A DNA stretch of 64,000 nt from Rossellomorea aquimaris (lineage in GTDB: Bacteria; Bacillota; Bacilli; Bacillales; Bacillaceae_B). The translations under genes and the position numbers were made by a program. Positions 9,045-20,765 of this stretch are shown piece after piece (position 1 is the stretch's first letter; every line of letters starts with the position of its first letter). The notes beneath the pieces are model-generated. The model did no database searches and had not been told where the DNA came from. It was given only the letters and a program-made list of their open reading frames with translations. The DNA lies in assembly GCF_020172085.1 (NCBI RefSeq), contig NZ_JAIVAT010000003.1:558001-622000 (forward strand), read 5' to 3'.

Positions 9045-10877
9045 ATGAACCGTGAAGAGAAATTAGAGAGACAATCGAGAATCAGGAACTTTTCCATTAT
9101 TGCTCATATCGATCATGGGAAATCTACCCTGGCTGATCGTATACTAGAAAAGACGAAAGCATTGACGGCGCGTGAAATGAAGGCGCAATTGCTAGATTCA
9201 ATGGATCTTGAGAGAGAACGTGGAATCACGATCAAATTAAATTCTGTGCAATTAAAGTATCAGGCGAAGGATGGTATAGAGTATATATTCCATCTAATCG
9301 ATACGCCGGGGCACGTAGACTTTACATACGAAGTATCCCGTAGTTTAGCTGCATGTGAAGGAGCGGTCCTTGTAGTGGATGCCGCTCAAGGGATCGAAGC
9401 CCAGACGCTTGCGAACGTATATCTTGCGTTGGATAATAACTTGGAAATCCTTCCAGTCATCAATAAAATTGACCTGCCTGCTGCCGATCCTGAAAGGGTT
9501 CGTCAGGAAGTGGAAGACGTCATCGGACTGGATGCATCGGAAGCGGTCCTTGCATCAGCTAAAGCCGGAATCGGGATTGAAGATATTCTTGAGCAGGTAG
9601 TTGAAAAGGTGCCAGCTCCCCAGGGAGATCCTGATGCACCATTGAAAGCCCTAATCTTTGACTCATTGTATGACGCCTACAGAGGAGTCGTTGCCTACAT
9701 CCGTGTGATGGAAGGAAGCGTCAAAGTAGGGGATAAAGTCCGTATGATGGCAACGGGCAAAGAGTTTGAAGTAACCGAAATCGGGGTTTTCACGCCGAAA
9801 GCCACAGGTCAGAAAGAGTTAACAGTCGGGGATGTTGGTTACCTGACGGCCGCGATCAAGAACGTCGGGGACACCCGTGTCGGGGATACCATCACCCTAG
9901 CGAACAATCCTGCACAGCAAGCACTGCCTGGCTACCGTCGACTGAATCCGATGGTTTACTGTGGTTTATACCCAATCGATTCAAATCGCTATAACGATTT
10001 GAGGGAAGCACTTGAGAAACTTGAACTGAATGATTCTGCTCTTCAATATGAGCCTGAAACATCACAGGCATTAGGATTTGGATTCCGCTGTGGATTCCTC
10101 GGCCTTCTTCATATGGAGATCATTCAGGAGCGTATCGAACGGGAATTCAAAATCGACCTGATTACGACAGCACCAAGTGTTATCTATCATGTGCATTTGA
10201 CGGATGGGGAAGAAGTTAGAGTTGATAACCCGTCCATGATGCCTGATCCTCAAAAAGTGGATCATGTGGAAGAACCATACGTGAAAGCAACCATCATGGT
10301 GCCGAATGATTACGTAGGTGCCGTCATGGAGCTTTGCCAAGGAAAGCGCGGAAACTTCATCGACATGCAGTATATGGATGACACGCGGGTGAATATTATT
10401 TATGAAATTCCGCTTGCCGAAATCGTCTATGACTTTTTCGATCAGTTGAAGTCGAATACAAAAGGCTATGCTTCATTCGACTATGAGCTGATCGGATACA
10501 AGGAGTCCAAGCTTGTGAAAATGGATATCCTTCTTAATAGTGAAAATGTTGATGCCTTGAGCTTTATCGTTCACCGTGATTTCGCCTATGAACGAGGAAA
10601 GCTGATTGTTGAGAAGCTGAAAGAGCTAATCCCTAGACAGCAATTCGAAGTACCTGTCCAGGCAGCGATCGGTCAGAAGATTGTCGCAAGGTCCACGATC
10701 AAGGCCATCCGTAAGAATGTACTGGCCAAATGTTACGGTGGGGATATCTCTCGTAAACGTAAGCTTCTAGATAAACAAAAAGAAGGTAAAAAACGTATGA
10801 AGTCCGTCGGTAACGTAGAGGTTCCACAAGAAGCCTTCATGGCCGTCTTGAAAATGGACGATACAGATAAAAAATAG
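9045..10877 (+). CDS. lepA: Elongation factor 4 (LepA) GTPase
   Basis: A ribosome-associated translational GTPase of 610 aa. The G-domain motifs are intact: [10 protein letters not shown] (P-loop), DLERERGIT (switch I), DTPGHVD (G3), [10 protein letters not shown] (G4). These are followed by EF-G-like domains II, III and V and the LepA-specific C-terminal domain ending [18 protein letters not shown]. The start at 9045 ([16 protein letters not shown]) follows ACAGGAG by about 10 nt and matches Bacillus LepA; the GTG at 9018 lies before the ribosome binding site. A terminator separates it from hemW. Confidence 0.97.
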   Translation: MNREEKLERQSRIRNFSIIAHIDHGKSTLADRILEKTKALTAREMKAQLLDSMDLERERGITIKLNSVQLKYQAKDGIEYIFHLIDTPGHVDFTYEVSRSLAACEGAVLVVDAAQGIEAQTLANVYLALDNNLEILPVINKIDLPAADPERVRQEVEDVIGLDASEAVLASAKAGIGIEDILEQVVEKVPAPQGDPDAPLKALIFDSLYDAYRGVVAYIRVMEGSVKVGDKVRMMATGKEFEVTEIGVFTPKATGQKELTVGDVGYLTAAIKNVGDTRVGDTITLANNPAQQALPGYRRLNPMVYCGLYPIDSNRYNDLREALEKLELNDSALQYEPETSQALGFGFRCGFLGLLHMEIIQERIEREFKIDLITTAPSVIYHVHLTDGEEVRVDNPSMMPDPQKVDHVEEPYVKATIMVPNDYVGAVMELCQGKRGNFIDMQYMDDTRVNIIYEIPLAEIVYDFFDQLKSNTKGYASFDYELIGYKESKLVKMDILLNSENVDALSFIVHRDFAYERGKLIVEKLKELIPRQQFEVPVQAAIGQKIVARSTIKAIRKNVLAKCYGGDISRKRKLLDKQKEGKKRMKSVGNVEVPQEAFMAVLKMDDTDKK

Positions 10878-10890
10878 TAGCAGGGATGAT

Positions 10891-10935
10891 AAAGGGGGAA
10901 AGTGGCTTGTATGCAAGCACTACTTACCCCCTTTT
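10891..10935 (+). terminator. Terminator after lepA
   Basis: The outer stem AAAGGGGG / CCCCCTTTT has an inner AGTGGCTTG / CAAGCACT stem and an apical TATG loop, followed by TTTT. Read-through into hemW is possible since no strong promoter was seen in the 30 bp between them. Confidence 0.8.
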
Positions 10936-10965
10936 CTCTATGATTGATGAAAAGGAGGGAAATGC

Positions 10966-12096
10966 TTGGTAAAGTCAGCGTATATTCATATACCTTTCTG
11001 TGAGCATATCTGTCACTATTGTGATTTCAATAAAGTGTTCCTGGAAGGGCAGCCGGTTGATGAATATCTAATCAGCTTAGGGAACGAAATGAAGAAACGG
11101 GTCGACTCCCGTGAGAAGCTCGATACCATTTTTGTCGGTGGGGGAACTCCGACATCCTTGGATGCGAAACAGCTGGACGTCTTATGTGAATCTATCACCA
11201 CATATTTGCCTTTTGATAAGGGAGAGTTCACGTTTGAAGCGAACCCGGGCGATTTGACTGAGGATAAACTCAGGGTTTTAAAGGACCATGGTGTCAATCG
11301 TTTGAGTTTCGGTGTTCAATCATTTAATAACGACCTCCTTAAAGGAATTGGCAGAACCCATAAAAGTGAGGATGTTTATACCTCAGTGGAGACGGCTCAA
11401 AAAGTTGGTTTTTCTAATATCAGCATTGATCTGATTTACAGTCTTCCAAGGCAAACAGAGGAAGATTTTCAGGATACATTAACGAAAGCACTTGATCTTG
11501 ATCTGCCTCATTACTCGGCGTATTCACTCATCGTAGAACCGAAAACGGTTTTCTATAATTTAATGAGAAAAGGGAAGCTGTCATTGCCTTCTCAGGACCA
11601 GGAAGCAGCTATGTATGAGATCCTGATCGATACGATGGAGAGATATGGGATCAATCAATATGAAATCAGTAATTTTGCCAAACCGGGATACGAAAGCAAA
11701 CATAATCTTGTTTATTGGGACAATAATGAATATTATGGTTTAGGCGCAGGGGCACACGGATATATAAACGGAGTACGTTATTCAAATTACGGCCCGCTAA
11801 AGAAATATATGGACCCGATTTCAGAAGGTACCCTTCCGACCATACAGGAGCATGAGGTCACCAAAGCTGAAAGCATGGAAGAGGAAATGTTCCTCGGGTT
11901 ACGTAAGGTAGAGGGCGTAAGTAAATCCATTTTCCAAAAAAAATTCGGCACAAACATCCAATCTGTCTTTGGAGCTTCCATTGAAGAAATGGAGAAGAGA
12001 GGATTGCTCTCGGTAAATGATGATCGGGTGGCACTGACGAAACAGGGACGCTTTTTAGGAAATGAGGTTTTTCAATCATTCCTCGGGGTAATCTAA
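10966..12096 (+). CDS. hemW: HemW, radical SAM heme chaperone
   Basis: A HemN-like radical SAM protein of 376 aa. The [4Fe-4S] motif is CEHICHYCDF near residue 12, followed by the SAM-binding FVGGGTPT and the RLSFGVQSF motif. It lacks the N-terminal extension of true coproporphyrinogen dehydrogenase HemN, so the heme chaperone HemW is the better name. The start is TTG at 10966, with AAAGGAGGG 7 nt upstream; the nearby ATG at 10962 is in another frame. The order lepA-hemW-hrcA is conserved in Bacillus. Confidence 0.94.
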   Translation: MVKSAYIHIPFCEHICHYCDFNKVFLEGQPVDEYLISLGNEMKKRVDSREKLDTIFVGGGTPTSLDAKQLDVLCESITTYLPFDKGEFTFEANPGDLTEDKLRVLKDHGVNRLSFGVQSFNNDLLKGIGRTHKSEDVYTSVETAQKVGFSNISIDLIYSLPRQTEEDFQDTLTKALDLDLPHYSAYSLIVEPKTVFYNLMRKGKLSLPSQDQEAAMYEILIDTMERYGINQYEISNFAKPGYESKHNLVYWDNNEYYGLGAGAHGYINGVRYSNYGPLKKYMDPISEGTLPTIQEHEVTKAESMEEEMFLGLRKVEGVSKSIFQKKFGTNIQSVFGASIEEMEKRGLLSVNDDRVALTKQGRFLGNEVFQSFLGVI

Positions 12097-12162
12097 TTGG
12101 TCCAATCTTTTAGAGTCGGTGTGTTTATTCAGTCTTGTAGTATGCAATAAATACTCAGAAAG

Positions 12163-12404
12163 TTGATTGGAGCGGAAGGTGCTCGACTCCTGCGTGAAGA
12201 ACGAAAAGCGGAGGTGGCTCGACCAGCCCCGACAAGCATAAGATGAATGGGGCAGGAAGGCGTTTTTTGCCTTCTTGGTCCATTTATCTTATGACCTCGA
12301 GGGGCTAGCCGCCGGAGCTGGACAAGTTGAGGCCCAGTACTATTTTAGCCCGAGGAGGCTCAACTCACGCCCTGCGGAAAGCGAGCACCTGTAGCGGAAA
12401 TCAA
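12163..12404 (+). repeat. Structured intergenic repeat, copy 1
   Basis: A 242-bp element fills most of the 449-bp gap between hemW and hrcA. Its ends are imperfect inverted repeats (TTGATT..GGTGCTCG at the left; CGAGCACC..AATCAA at the right). The centre reads GGCTCG..AGCCCCGACAAG, then an inner stem (12237-12250 with 12280-12293) enclosing a GGCGTTTTTTGCC apex, then ACCTCGAGGGGCTAGCCGCC. Copies 2 (22531-22780) and 3 (37290-37499) share the scaffold but have different inner stems. No coding potential was recognised. Confidence 0.85.
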
Positions 12405-12466
12405 CTAGCACTCGCTAATTTTTAACGCCAGTCAAAAGGCTCAATGAAAAGAGCCAATCTAATATA

Positions 12467-12495
12467 TTGACATCCCTTTTCTGATTTGATAATTT
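12467..12495 (+). promoter_or_regulatory. SigA-type promoter of the hrcA operon
   Basis: A perfect -35 TTGACA (12467-12472) is followed after 17 nt by TAATTT, or after 15 nt by GATAAT. The CIRCE operator lies immediately downstream. Confidence 0.75.
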
Positions 12496-12506
12496 ATTAA
12501 TTAGAT

Positions 12507-12533
12507 TTAGCACTCATCTTAATAGAGTGCTAA
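12507..12533 (+). promoter_or_regulatory. CIRCE operator (HrcA binding site)
   Basis: An exact TTAGCACTC, 9-nt spacer, GAGTGCTAA inverted repeat lies 12 bp before the hrcA start. It is the canonical binding site of HrcA, so the operon is repressed in the absence of heat stress and released when HrcA loses GroEL support (known mechanism). Confidence 0.98.
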
Positions 12534-12545
12534 CAGGGGTGATGA

Positions 12546-13583
12546 ATGTTGTTAACAGATCGACAACTTCTAATTCTTCAAGTGATCATTGATGATTTTA
12601 TCCTTTCAGCTCAGCCGGTGGGTTCCAGAAGTTTGTCCAAGAAGGATGAGATTTCGTTCAGCTCAGCTACCATTCGAAATGAAATGGCTGATTTGGAAGA
12701 ACTGGGTTTTATTGAAAAAACACATACATCCTCAGGGCGAGTTCCGTCAGAAAAGGGATACCGATACTATGTGGATCACTTACTTTCTCCTCAAAAGCTA
12801 AAGAAAAATGATGTTCATGCATTACGTTCCATTTTTACTGAGCGCATGTATGAATTGGAGAAAGTGGTTCAGAAGTCGGCGAAGATCCTTTCAGAACTCA
12901 CGAATTATACTACGATTGTATTAGGTCCTGATCTAAAGGAAAACAGGCTGAAAAAGATTCAATTGATTCCTCTTAACAAAGATACGGCCATTGCCATTAT
13001 CGTCACGGATAACGGACATGTTGAAAATAAACTGTTCCATATCCCGCCGACAATGGATGCTTCAGAGCTAGAGAAGCTTGTTCACATATTAAATGACCGC
13101 TTGACGGGTGTACCGATCAGTGAATTGAACGATAAGATTTTTAAAGAAGTTGCTCTTTTACTCAAGGAGCACATTCAGAATTATGATTTTATCCTCCATT
13201 CCCTAACGGATTCCTTTAATCCAACGGTCACGGATAAGCTGTTCTTTGGAGGAAAGACCAATATCCTGAATCAACCCGAGTTTAATGATGTCCAAAAGGT
13301 CCGGATGCTTCTTGAAATGATCGAACAGGAAGAAAGCATCTACAACCTTATCCGTCCTTCGGCGACTGGAGTGAACATCAAGATCGGGAAGGAGAACGAT
13401 CATCTTGCTATGGAGAATTGCAGTCTCATAACCGCTACTTATTCGATTGGTAAAGAACAATTAGGTTCCATTGCGATCATCGGGCCTACCCGCATGGAGT
13501 ATTCCCGGGTCGTCAGTCTACTTAATTTCTTTTCAAACGATATGTCCAAGGTTCTGACGAAGCTGTATCAAAGTGGGGATTAG
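12546..13583 (+). CDS. hrcA: Heat-inducible transcription repressor HrcA
   Basis: A 345-aa repressor of class I heat-shock genes: an N-terminal winged helix (about 1-90, with [17 protein letters not shown] and [18 protein letters not shown]), then a GAF-like and dimerisation region. It binds the CIRCE element just upstream, so it controls its own operon hrcA-grpE-dnaK-dnaJ-prmA-rsmE-mtaB. AGGGGTGAT precedes the ATG. Length matches Bacillus HrcA. Confidence 0.97.
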   Translation: MLLTDRQLLILQVIIDDFILSAQPVGSRSLSKKDEISFSSATIRNEMADLEELGFIEKTHTSSGRVPSEKGYRYYVDHLLSPQKLKKNDVHALRSIFTERMYELEKVVQKSAKILSELTNYTTIVLGPDLKENRLKKIQLIPLNKDTAIAIIVTDNGHVENKLFHIPPTMDASELEKLVHILNDRLTGVPISELNDKIFKEVALLLKEHIQNYDFILHSLTDSFNPTVTDKLFFGGKTNILNQPEFNDVQKVRMLLEMIEQEESIYNLIRPSATGVNIKIGKENDHLAMENCSLITATYSIGKEQLGSIAIIGPTRMEYSRVVSLLNFFSNDMSKVLTKLYQSGD

Positions 13584-13699
13584 TGGACATATTGTATAAA
13601 GGAAAATAGGGCCTCGGAAGCGGTCTTTATCGGCCTTTCCGTGCCTTCAAATGAACGAGATCGAAGTGACATGGTCATATTTTTAAGGAGGTGAATGTT

Positions 13700-14260
13700 A
13701 TGTCTGAAGAAACGAAACAAGAGCAGCAGGAAGCGAAAGAGGAAAACAGCGAAGTAGTGGAAGAAGTGTTCGCTGAAGAGCCTCAAGCTGAAGAAGCAGA
13801 AGAGCAGCAATCAGATGAGCTTTCACAATTAGAAGAAAAGCTGAATGAATCTGAAAATCGTTATCTTCGTCTGAGAGCCGATTTCGATAATTTCCGCCGT
13901 CGTGTCAACGTTGAAAATGAAGCGAAGGAAAAATATCGTGCTCAAGGATTGATTACGGAACTATTGCCGGCACTTGATAATTTCGAGCGTGCTTTAAATA
14001 TAGAAGCTGATAATGAGCAAACGAAACAATTGCTTCAAGGAATGGAAATGGTTCACAGAAGTCTTGTTGAAGCCCTTAAGAAAGAGGGAGTGGAACCAAT
14101 TGAAGCGGTTGGTCAGGAGTTTGACCCTCACTTGCACCAAGCAGTCATGCAAGTGGAAGATGAGAATTTCGACAGCAATGTCGTTGTCGAGGAATTCCAA
14201 AAGGGGTATAAGCTGAAAGACAGAGTAATTCGTCCTTCTATGGTGAAGGTCAGTCAATAA
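13700..14260 (+). CDS. grpE: Nucleotide exchange factor GrpE
   Basis: GrpE releases ADP from DnaK. The protein is 186 aa with a very acidic, Gln/Glu-rich N-terminus (about 1-50), a long coiled coil (about 50-110, with [15 protein letters not shown]) and the C-terminal beta domain ([32 protein letters not shown]). The start at 13700 follows AAGGAGGTGA by 5 nt; the GTG at 13691 is part of that ribosome binding site. Confidence 0.97.
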   Translation: MSEETKQEQQEAKEENSEVVEEVFAEEPQAEEAEEQQSDELSQLEEKLNESENRYLRLRADFDNFRRRVNVENEAKEKYRAQGLITELLPALDNFERALNIEADNEQTKQLLQGMEMVHRSLVEALKKEGVEPIEAVGQEFDPHLHQAVMQVEDENFDSNVVVEEFQKGYKLKDRVIRPSMVKVSQ

Positions 14261-16129
<1,869 letters not shown>

Positions 16130-16141
16130 TGTAGATTGAAC

Positions 16142-16183
16142 GAAAAAGTCAAAGTCAGGGCGGTTCTTGGCTTTGACTTTTTC
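16142..16183 (+). terminator. Terminator or attenuator between dnaK and dnaJ
   Basis: A 13-bp perfect stem (GAAAAAGTCAAAG / CTTTGACTTTTTC) has a 16-nt loop and a T-rich right arm. It separates the abundant hrcA-grpE-dnaK part of the operon from dnaJ onward. Confidence 0.8.
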
Positions 16184-16246
16184 TATGAATGAAAGGACTC
16201 ATTCATTGAACAGACACAATCAATTATGAGGAATGTTGAGTTTTTA

Positions 16247-16276
16247 TTGATAATACTCAAAGCTCAATGTTAAAAT
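16247..16276 (+). promoter_or_regulatory. Candidate internal promoter of dnaJ
   Basis: TTGATA (16247-16252), an 18-nt spacer and TAAAAT (16271-16276) lie 36 nt before dnaJ. This would allow dnaJ-prmA-rsmE-mtaB to be transcribed independently of CIRCE control. Confidence 0.55.
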
Positions 16277-16311
16277 AACCTTTATGCAAAGGATTCGGGA
16301 GTGGTGTTTTA

Positions 16312-17439
16312 ATGAGTAAACGGGACTATTATGAGGTGCTTGGTGTAGGGAAAGATGCCTCAAAAGACGAAATGAAAAAAGCATACCGCAAGCTCTCCAA
16401 AAAATATCATCCGGATATTAATAAAGAAGCGGATGCGGATGAAAAGTTCAAAGAGATATCAGAAGCTTATGAAGTATTGAGCGATGATCAGAAGCGTGCT
16501 CAATACGATCGTTTCGGTCATACGGACCCTAATCAAGGATTCGGAGGCGGCGCAGACTTTGGCGGCGGCGGTTTCGGTGGTTTTGAAGACATCTTCAATA
16601 CATTCTTCGGCGGCGGTGGTGGCCGCAGGCGAGACCCAAATGCCCCTAGACAAGGTGCCGACCTTCAGTACACGATGTCCTTGACTTTTGAAGAAGCGGT
16701 ATTCGGAAAAGAAACAGAGATCGAGATTCCGAGAGAAGAAGAATGTGATACGTGTCACGGTTCCGGTGCGAAGCCTGGAACTAAGGTAAATACATGTTCA
16801 CACTGTAACGGATCGGGTCAGTTGAATGTAGAACAAAACACACCATTTGGTCGCATTGTGAACAGAAGGGTTTGTCACTACTGTAACGGTACAGGTAAAC
16901 AAATCAAGGAAAAATGTTCAACATGTGGTGGAGCAGGGAAAGTTCAAAAACGACGTAAAATTTCTGTCAAGATTCCTGCAGGTATCGACGATGGACAGCA
17001 ACTGCGTGTAACAGGTCAAGGGGAACCTGGTATAAACGGTGGCCCTGCCGGTGATCTGTATGTTGTCTTCCACGTACGCGCTCATGATTTCTTCGAGCGT
17101 AACGGAGATGATATCTATTGCGAAATGCCTGTGACATTTGCCCAAGCGGCGCTGGGTGATGAAATTGAAGTGCCGACACTGCACGGTAAAGTAAAGCTGA
17201 AAGTACCTGCTGGAACTCAGACAAGTACAAGATTCCGTCTGAAAGGCAAGGGTGTACCGAATGTACGTGGATATGGTACTGGAGACCAGCATGTACAAGT
17301 GAAAGTGGTCACTCCTTCCAAGTTGACGGATAAACAAAAGCAATTATTGAGAGAGTTTGCGGACATCAGCGGCCAAGTTCCTGATGAGCAGCATGAAAGT
17401 TTTTTTGATAAAGTGAAAAAGGCCTTTAAAGGCGAATAA
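16312..17439 (+). CDS. dnaJ: Chaperone protein DnaJ (Hsp40)
   Basis: A 375-aa co-chaperone that delivers substrates to DnaK and stimulates its ATPase. It has an N-terminal J domain with KYHPD, a Gly/Phe-rich segment (about 75-110), four CxxCxGxG zinc repeats ([32 protein letters not shown]) and the C-terminal substrate domains. All conserved elements are present. It is followed after 24 nt by prmA in the same operon. Confidence 0.98.
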   Translation: MSKRDYYEVLGVGKDASKDEMKKAYRKLSKKYHPDINKEADADEKFKEISEAYEVLSDDQKRAQYDRFGHTDPNQGFGGGADFGGGGFGGFEDIFNTFFGGGGGRRRDPNAPRQGADLQYTMSLTFEEAVFGKETEIEIPREEECDTCHGSGAKPGTKVNTCSHCNGSGQLNVEQNTPFGRIVNRRVCHYCNGTGKQIKEKCSTCGGAGKVQKRRKISVKIPAGIDDGQQLRVTGQGEPGINGGPAGDLYVVFHVRAHDFFERNGDDIYCEMPVTFAQAALGDEIEVPTLHGKVKLKVPAGTQTSTRFRLKGKGVPNVRGYGTGDQHVQVKVVTPSKLTDKQKQLLREFADISGQVPDEQHESFFDKVKKAFKGE

Positions 17440-17463
17440 TTAAAGATCGGAGTTGGTAGATCA

Positions 17464-18405
17464 ATGAAATGGTCAGAAATCAGTATACTTACGACGAATG
17501 AAGCCATTGAGCCGATTTCAAACATTCTTCATGAATCAGGAGCAAGCGGTGTGGTCATAGAAGACCCTGCCGAGTTAATTAAGGAAAGAGAAGATATGTT
17601 TGGTGAGATCTACCAACTCAATCCTGATGATTATCCGACAGACGGCGTTTTAGTAAAGGCTTATTTACCGGTGAATAGTTTCCTTGGGGAAACCGTTGAT
17701 GAGATCAAGCAGGGAATCACGAATCTCGTGACCTATGATATTGACATCGGTGAAAACAAAGTGGAAATTTCAGAGGTGAATGAAGAAGAATGGGCCACGG
17801 CATGGAAGAAATACTACCATCCTGTGAAAATTTCAGATAAGTTCACGATTGTTCCCACGTGGGAAGACTATACACCGGTTCATAGTGATGAACTCATCAT
17901 CGAGCTGGACCCAGGCATGGCGTTTGGAACAGGAACTCACCCTACAACCGTTATGTGTATTCAAGCTCTTGAGAGAATCGTAAAGGAACACGATTCTGTC
18001 ATTGATGTTGGAACCGGTTCAGGAGTGTTATCCATTGCATCGGCTCTGTTAGCAGCTGATCAAGTAAGGGCATATGACCTGGATGAAGTGGCGGTCCGCT
18101 CAGCTAGATTGAATGTGAAGCTGAACAAGGTCCAGCAAACGGTGTCGGTGGATGCCAATAATCTACTGAATGGTGTGACCGGACAGGCAGATGTGATCGT
18201 AGCGAACATCCTGGCTGAAATCATCCTGCGTTTTACTAAGGATGCCTATGAACTTGTGAAGCCGGGTGGATATTTTATCACTTCCGGGATCATCCAGCCT
18301 AAAAAGCAAGAGGTGCGTGATTCATTGGAGGCGGCAGGTTTCAAGATCGAGGAAATTATGGTCATGGAAGACTGGGTTGCGATCATCGCGTGTAAGCCCG
18401 AGTAA
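17464..18405 (+). CDS. prmA: Ribosomal protein L11 methyltransferase
   Basis: An SAM-dependent enzyme that trimethylates ribosomal protein L11. The protein is 313 aa with an N-terminal L11-recognition domain and a C-terminal class I methyltransferase fold. The SAM motif is [14 protein letters not shown]; upstream is the PrmA hallmark [16 protein letters not shown] and downstream VANILAEII. The start follows GGAGTTGG. It belongs to the conserved tail of the dnaK operon (B. subtilis yqeT). Confidence 0.95.
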   Translation: MKWSEISILTTNEAIEPISNILHESGASGVVIEDPAELIKEREDMFGEIYQLNPDDYPTDGVLVKAYLPVNSFLGETVDEIKQGITNLVTYDIDIGENKVEISEVNEEEWATAWKKYYHPVKISDKFTIVPTWEDYTPVHSDELIIELDPGMAFGTGTHPTTVMCIQALERIVKEHDSVIDVGTGSGVLSIASALLAADQVRAYDLDEVAVRSARLNVKLNKVQQTVSVDANNLLNGVTGQADVIVANILAEIILRFTKDAYELVKPGGYFITSGIIQPKKQEVRDSLEAAGFKIEEIMVMEDWVAIIACKPE

Positions 18406-18436
18406 TACAAAGTAAAAACGGTGGAGTTGAAACTGA

Positions 18437-19183
18437 ATGCAACGATATTTTATTAATGACGTATATCGAGAAAATGATCCAATCATGATAACGGGAGACG
18501 ACTATCATCACATTGTACGAGTGATGAGAATGAAGGAATCGGATGAAGTATTTGTCGTCTTCAAGGATCAGGCATCAGCCATCACCCGTATTGAAACGAT
18601 TTCCAGTGACGCAGTCGAGCTATCAATAGTACAATGGGAAACATCGACGAAAGAATTACCAATTAAAGTAACCATTGCGAGCGGACTGCCGAAAGGGGAT
18701 AAATTGGAGTTGATTTTCCAAAAGGGAACAGAGCTTGGAGCCACTCAATTTATCCCTTTTAATGCGGATCGCTCCATTGTGAAATGGGACGATAAAAAAG
18801 CAAAGAAGAAGACGGAGCGTTGGGAGAAGATTGTGAAGGAAGCGGCTGAACAATCGCATAGACTGCTAGTCCCGGAAGTATCTGCGCCCGTTACACTCAA
18901 GCAATTGATTCAGGAACCGTTTGATTATAAACTTGTCGCTTATGAAGAAGATGCACGAGCCGGGGAGAAGGGGAACTTATATAAGGTACTCTCCTCTATT
19001 GAACCTGGACAGAGCATGCTCGTCGTATTCGGTCCAGAAGGCGGATTATCGGAAAAAGAAATAGAGCTGTTGAGGAGTGAGGGCTTTCTTACATGCGGCC
19101 TTGGCCCAAGAATTTTGAGAACAGAGACCGCTCCATTGTATGTACTCTCAGCCATCAGCTATCAATTAGAACTTATGAGGTGA
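18437..19183 (+). CDS. rsmE: 16S rRNA (uracil1498-N3)-methyltransferase
   Basis: A 248-aa SPOUT methyltransferase that modifies U1498 of 16S rRNA (B. subtilis yqeU). An N-terminal PUA-like domain (MQRYFINDV..DDYHHIVRVMRMKE) precedes the knotted SPOUT domain with LVVFGPEGGLSEKEIELL and LGPRILRTETAPLYVLSAISY, the SAM-binding knot. It ends 5 nt before mtaB, indicating a shared transcript. Confidence 0.95.
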   Translation: MQRYFINDVYRENDPIMITGDDYHHIVRVMRMKESDEVFVVFKDQASAITRIETISSDAVELSIVQWETSTKELPIKVTIASGLPKGDKLELIFQKGTELGATQFIPFNADRSIVKWDDKKAKKKTERWEKIVKEAAEQSHRLLVPEVSAPVTLKQLIQEPFDYKLVAYEEDARAGEKGNLYKVLSSIEPGQSMLVVFGPEGGLSEKEIELLRSEGFLTCGLGPRILRTETAPLYVLSAISYQLELMR

Positions 19184-19188
19184 TTGCA

Positions 19189-20523
19189 ATGCCATCAGTA
19201 GCGTTTCACACTCTAGGGTGTAAAGTGAACCACTACGAAACAGAAGCCATTTGGCAACTTTTTAAAGAAGAAGGATATGAACGTGTAGAGTATGATTCTA
19301 TCGCAGACGTGTATGTCATCAATACATGTACGGTAACCAATACAGGAGATAAGAAGAGCAGGCAGGTCATCAGGCGTGCCATCCGAAAAAATCCTGACGG
19401 GGTCATCTGTGTAACCGGGTGCTATGCGCAAACATCACCTGCTGAAATCATGGCAATACCTGGTGTGGATGTCGTAGTAGGGACACAAGACCGAAGAAAA
19501 ATGCTTACGTACATTGAAGAATATAAGAAAGAGCGTCAACCAATCAATGGTGTGACCAACATCATGAAGAACCGTGTCTACGAAGAGCTGGATGTTCCGG
19601 CATTCACAGACAGAACGCGTGCCTCTCTTAAAATCCAGGAAGGGTGCAACAACTTCTGTACGTTCTGTATCATTCCCTGGGCACGTGGACTGATGAGATC
19701 ACGAGACCCTGAAGAAGTCATTCATCAAGCACAGCAGCTTGTTGATGCCGGATACAAAGAGATCGTCCTAACAGGGATTCATACCGGTGGATACGGAGAA
19801 GATATGAAAGACTATAACCTTGCAATGCTCCTTAAAGACTTGGAGCAGAAAGTGAAAGGTCTGAAGAGAATTCGAATTTCCTCCATTGAAGCAAGTCAAT
19901 TGACGGACGAAGTGATTGAAGTGATCGATCAATCCAATATTGTCGTAAGGCATTTACATGTTCCACTTCAATCCGGCTCTAATACGGTCCTTAAGAGAAT
20001 GCGAAGGAAGTATACGATGGAATTCTTTGCAGAGCGTTTAGAGAAACTGAAGAAGGCATTGCCTGGACTTGCCGTTACGTCTGATGTCATCGTCGGGTTT
20101 CCTGGTGAAACGGAAGAAGAATTCATGGAAACCTATAATTTCATCAAAGAACATAAATTCTCAGAGCTCCACGTCTTCCCTTATTCAAAACGGACAGGTA
20201 CGCCTGCAGCCCGTATGGACGACCAGATTGATGAAGAAACCAAGAATGAACGTGTTCACCGCTTGATAGAATTGTCTAATCAATTAGCGAAAGAATATGC
20301 TTCGAAGTTTGAAAATGAAGTGTTAGAGGTCATTCCTGAAGAAATCTATCAAGATGATCTTTACGTGGGATATACCGATAATTACTTGAAAGTCGTTTTC
20401 CCGGCAACAGAAGACATGGTAGGAAAGCTTGTGAAGGTGAAGCTCACAAAAGCAGGTTATCCTTTAAACGAAGGGCAATTCGTACGTGTGCTTGAAGAGG
20501 CGGAAGAAAAAGCGGCAATCTAA
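19189..20523 (+). CDS. mtaB: tRNA (t6A37) methylthiotransferase MtaB
   Basis: A 444-aa radical SAM enzyme that converts t6A37 to ms2t6A37 in tRNA (B. subtilis yqeV). The N-terminal UPF0004 domain has the three cluster cysteines (LGCKVN, NTCTVTN, TGCYAQ), the radical SAM domain has CNNFCTFC, and a C-terminal TRAM domain follows. The ATG at 19189 is preceded by GAGGTGA; the longer frame from 19093 overlaps rsmE and is rejected. It is the last gene of the heat-shock operon before a terminator. Confidence 0.96.
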   Translation: MPSVAFHTLGCKVNHYETEAIWQLFKEEGYERVEYDSIADVYVINTCTVTNTGDKKSRQVIRRAIRKNPDGVICVTGCYAQTSPAEIMAIPGVDVVVGTQDRRKMLTYIEEYKKERQPINGVTNIMKNRVYEELDVPAFTDRTRASLKIQEGCNNFCTFCIIPWARGLMRSRDPEEVIHQAQQLVDAGYKEIVLTGIHTGGYGEDMKDYNLAMLLKDLEQKVKGLKRIRISSIEASQLTDEVIEVIDQSNIVVRHLHVPLQSGSNTVLKRMRRKYTMEFFAERLEKLKKALPGLAVTSDVIVGFPGETEEEFMETYNFIKEHKFSELHVFPYSKRTGTPAARMDDQIDEETKNERVHRLIELSNQLAKEYASKFENEVLEVIPEEIYQDDLYVGYTDNYLKVVFPATEDMVGKLVKVKLTKAGYPLNEGQFVRVLEEAEEKAAI

Positions 20524-20530
20524 TAGTTGG

Positions 20531-20560
20531 AGGCACCTGACAGTGGTTGGGTGCCTTTTG
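20531..20560 (+). terminator. Terminator after mtaB
   Basis: AGGCACC (20531-20537) pairs with GGTGCCT (20550-20556), followed by TTT. Confidence 0.75.
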
Positions 20561-20704
20561 TATATTATTTTTGTACAATAATACTTTGTAACCACGGTTC
20601 TTTTTTGTTCAGAATCAAATTATCTATTGATTAGTGCTGAAGAAGGTTGTAAACTATTATTGTTAATTAAATACATGCAATTGGATTTTTTTTTATACTA
20701 ATAG

Positions 20705-20746
20705 TGCAAACGATTGCATTAAATGTAAGCGTTTGTATCTTATAAT
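20705..20746 (+). promoter_or_regulatory. Two LacI/CcpA-type operators and -10 box of the glucosidase gene
   Basis: TGCAAACGATTGCA (20705-20718) is a near-perfect palindrome and TGTAAGCGTTTGTA (20724-20737) a second, both with the central CG of catabolite responsive elements and LacI-family operators. They sit directly upstream of TATAAT (20741-20746), so bound repressor would block initiation. The regulator could be CcpA, a MalR-like LacI protein, or both; no such gene lies in this window. Confidence 0.75.
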
Positions 20747-20765
20747 ACGTTGATGAGGTGTTACG

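Noticed and set aside
13584-13699. Short G/C-rich inverted segments between hrcA and grpE
   Set aside because: Pairing is patchy and without a T-run; grpE is expected to be co-transcribed with hrcA, so no terminator is called.
16918-17343. 141-codon open frame antisense to dnaJ
   Set aside because: It is a shadow of the high-bias dnaJ coding sequence; no ribosome binding site or recognisable domains.
19093-19188. Longer mtaB start overlapping rsmE
   Set aside because: The segment encodes rsmE in another frame, and the ATG at 19189 has its own GAGGTGA and the conserved N-terminus.
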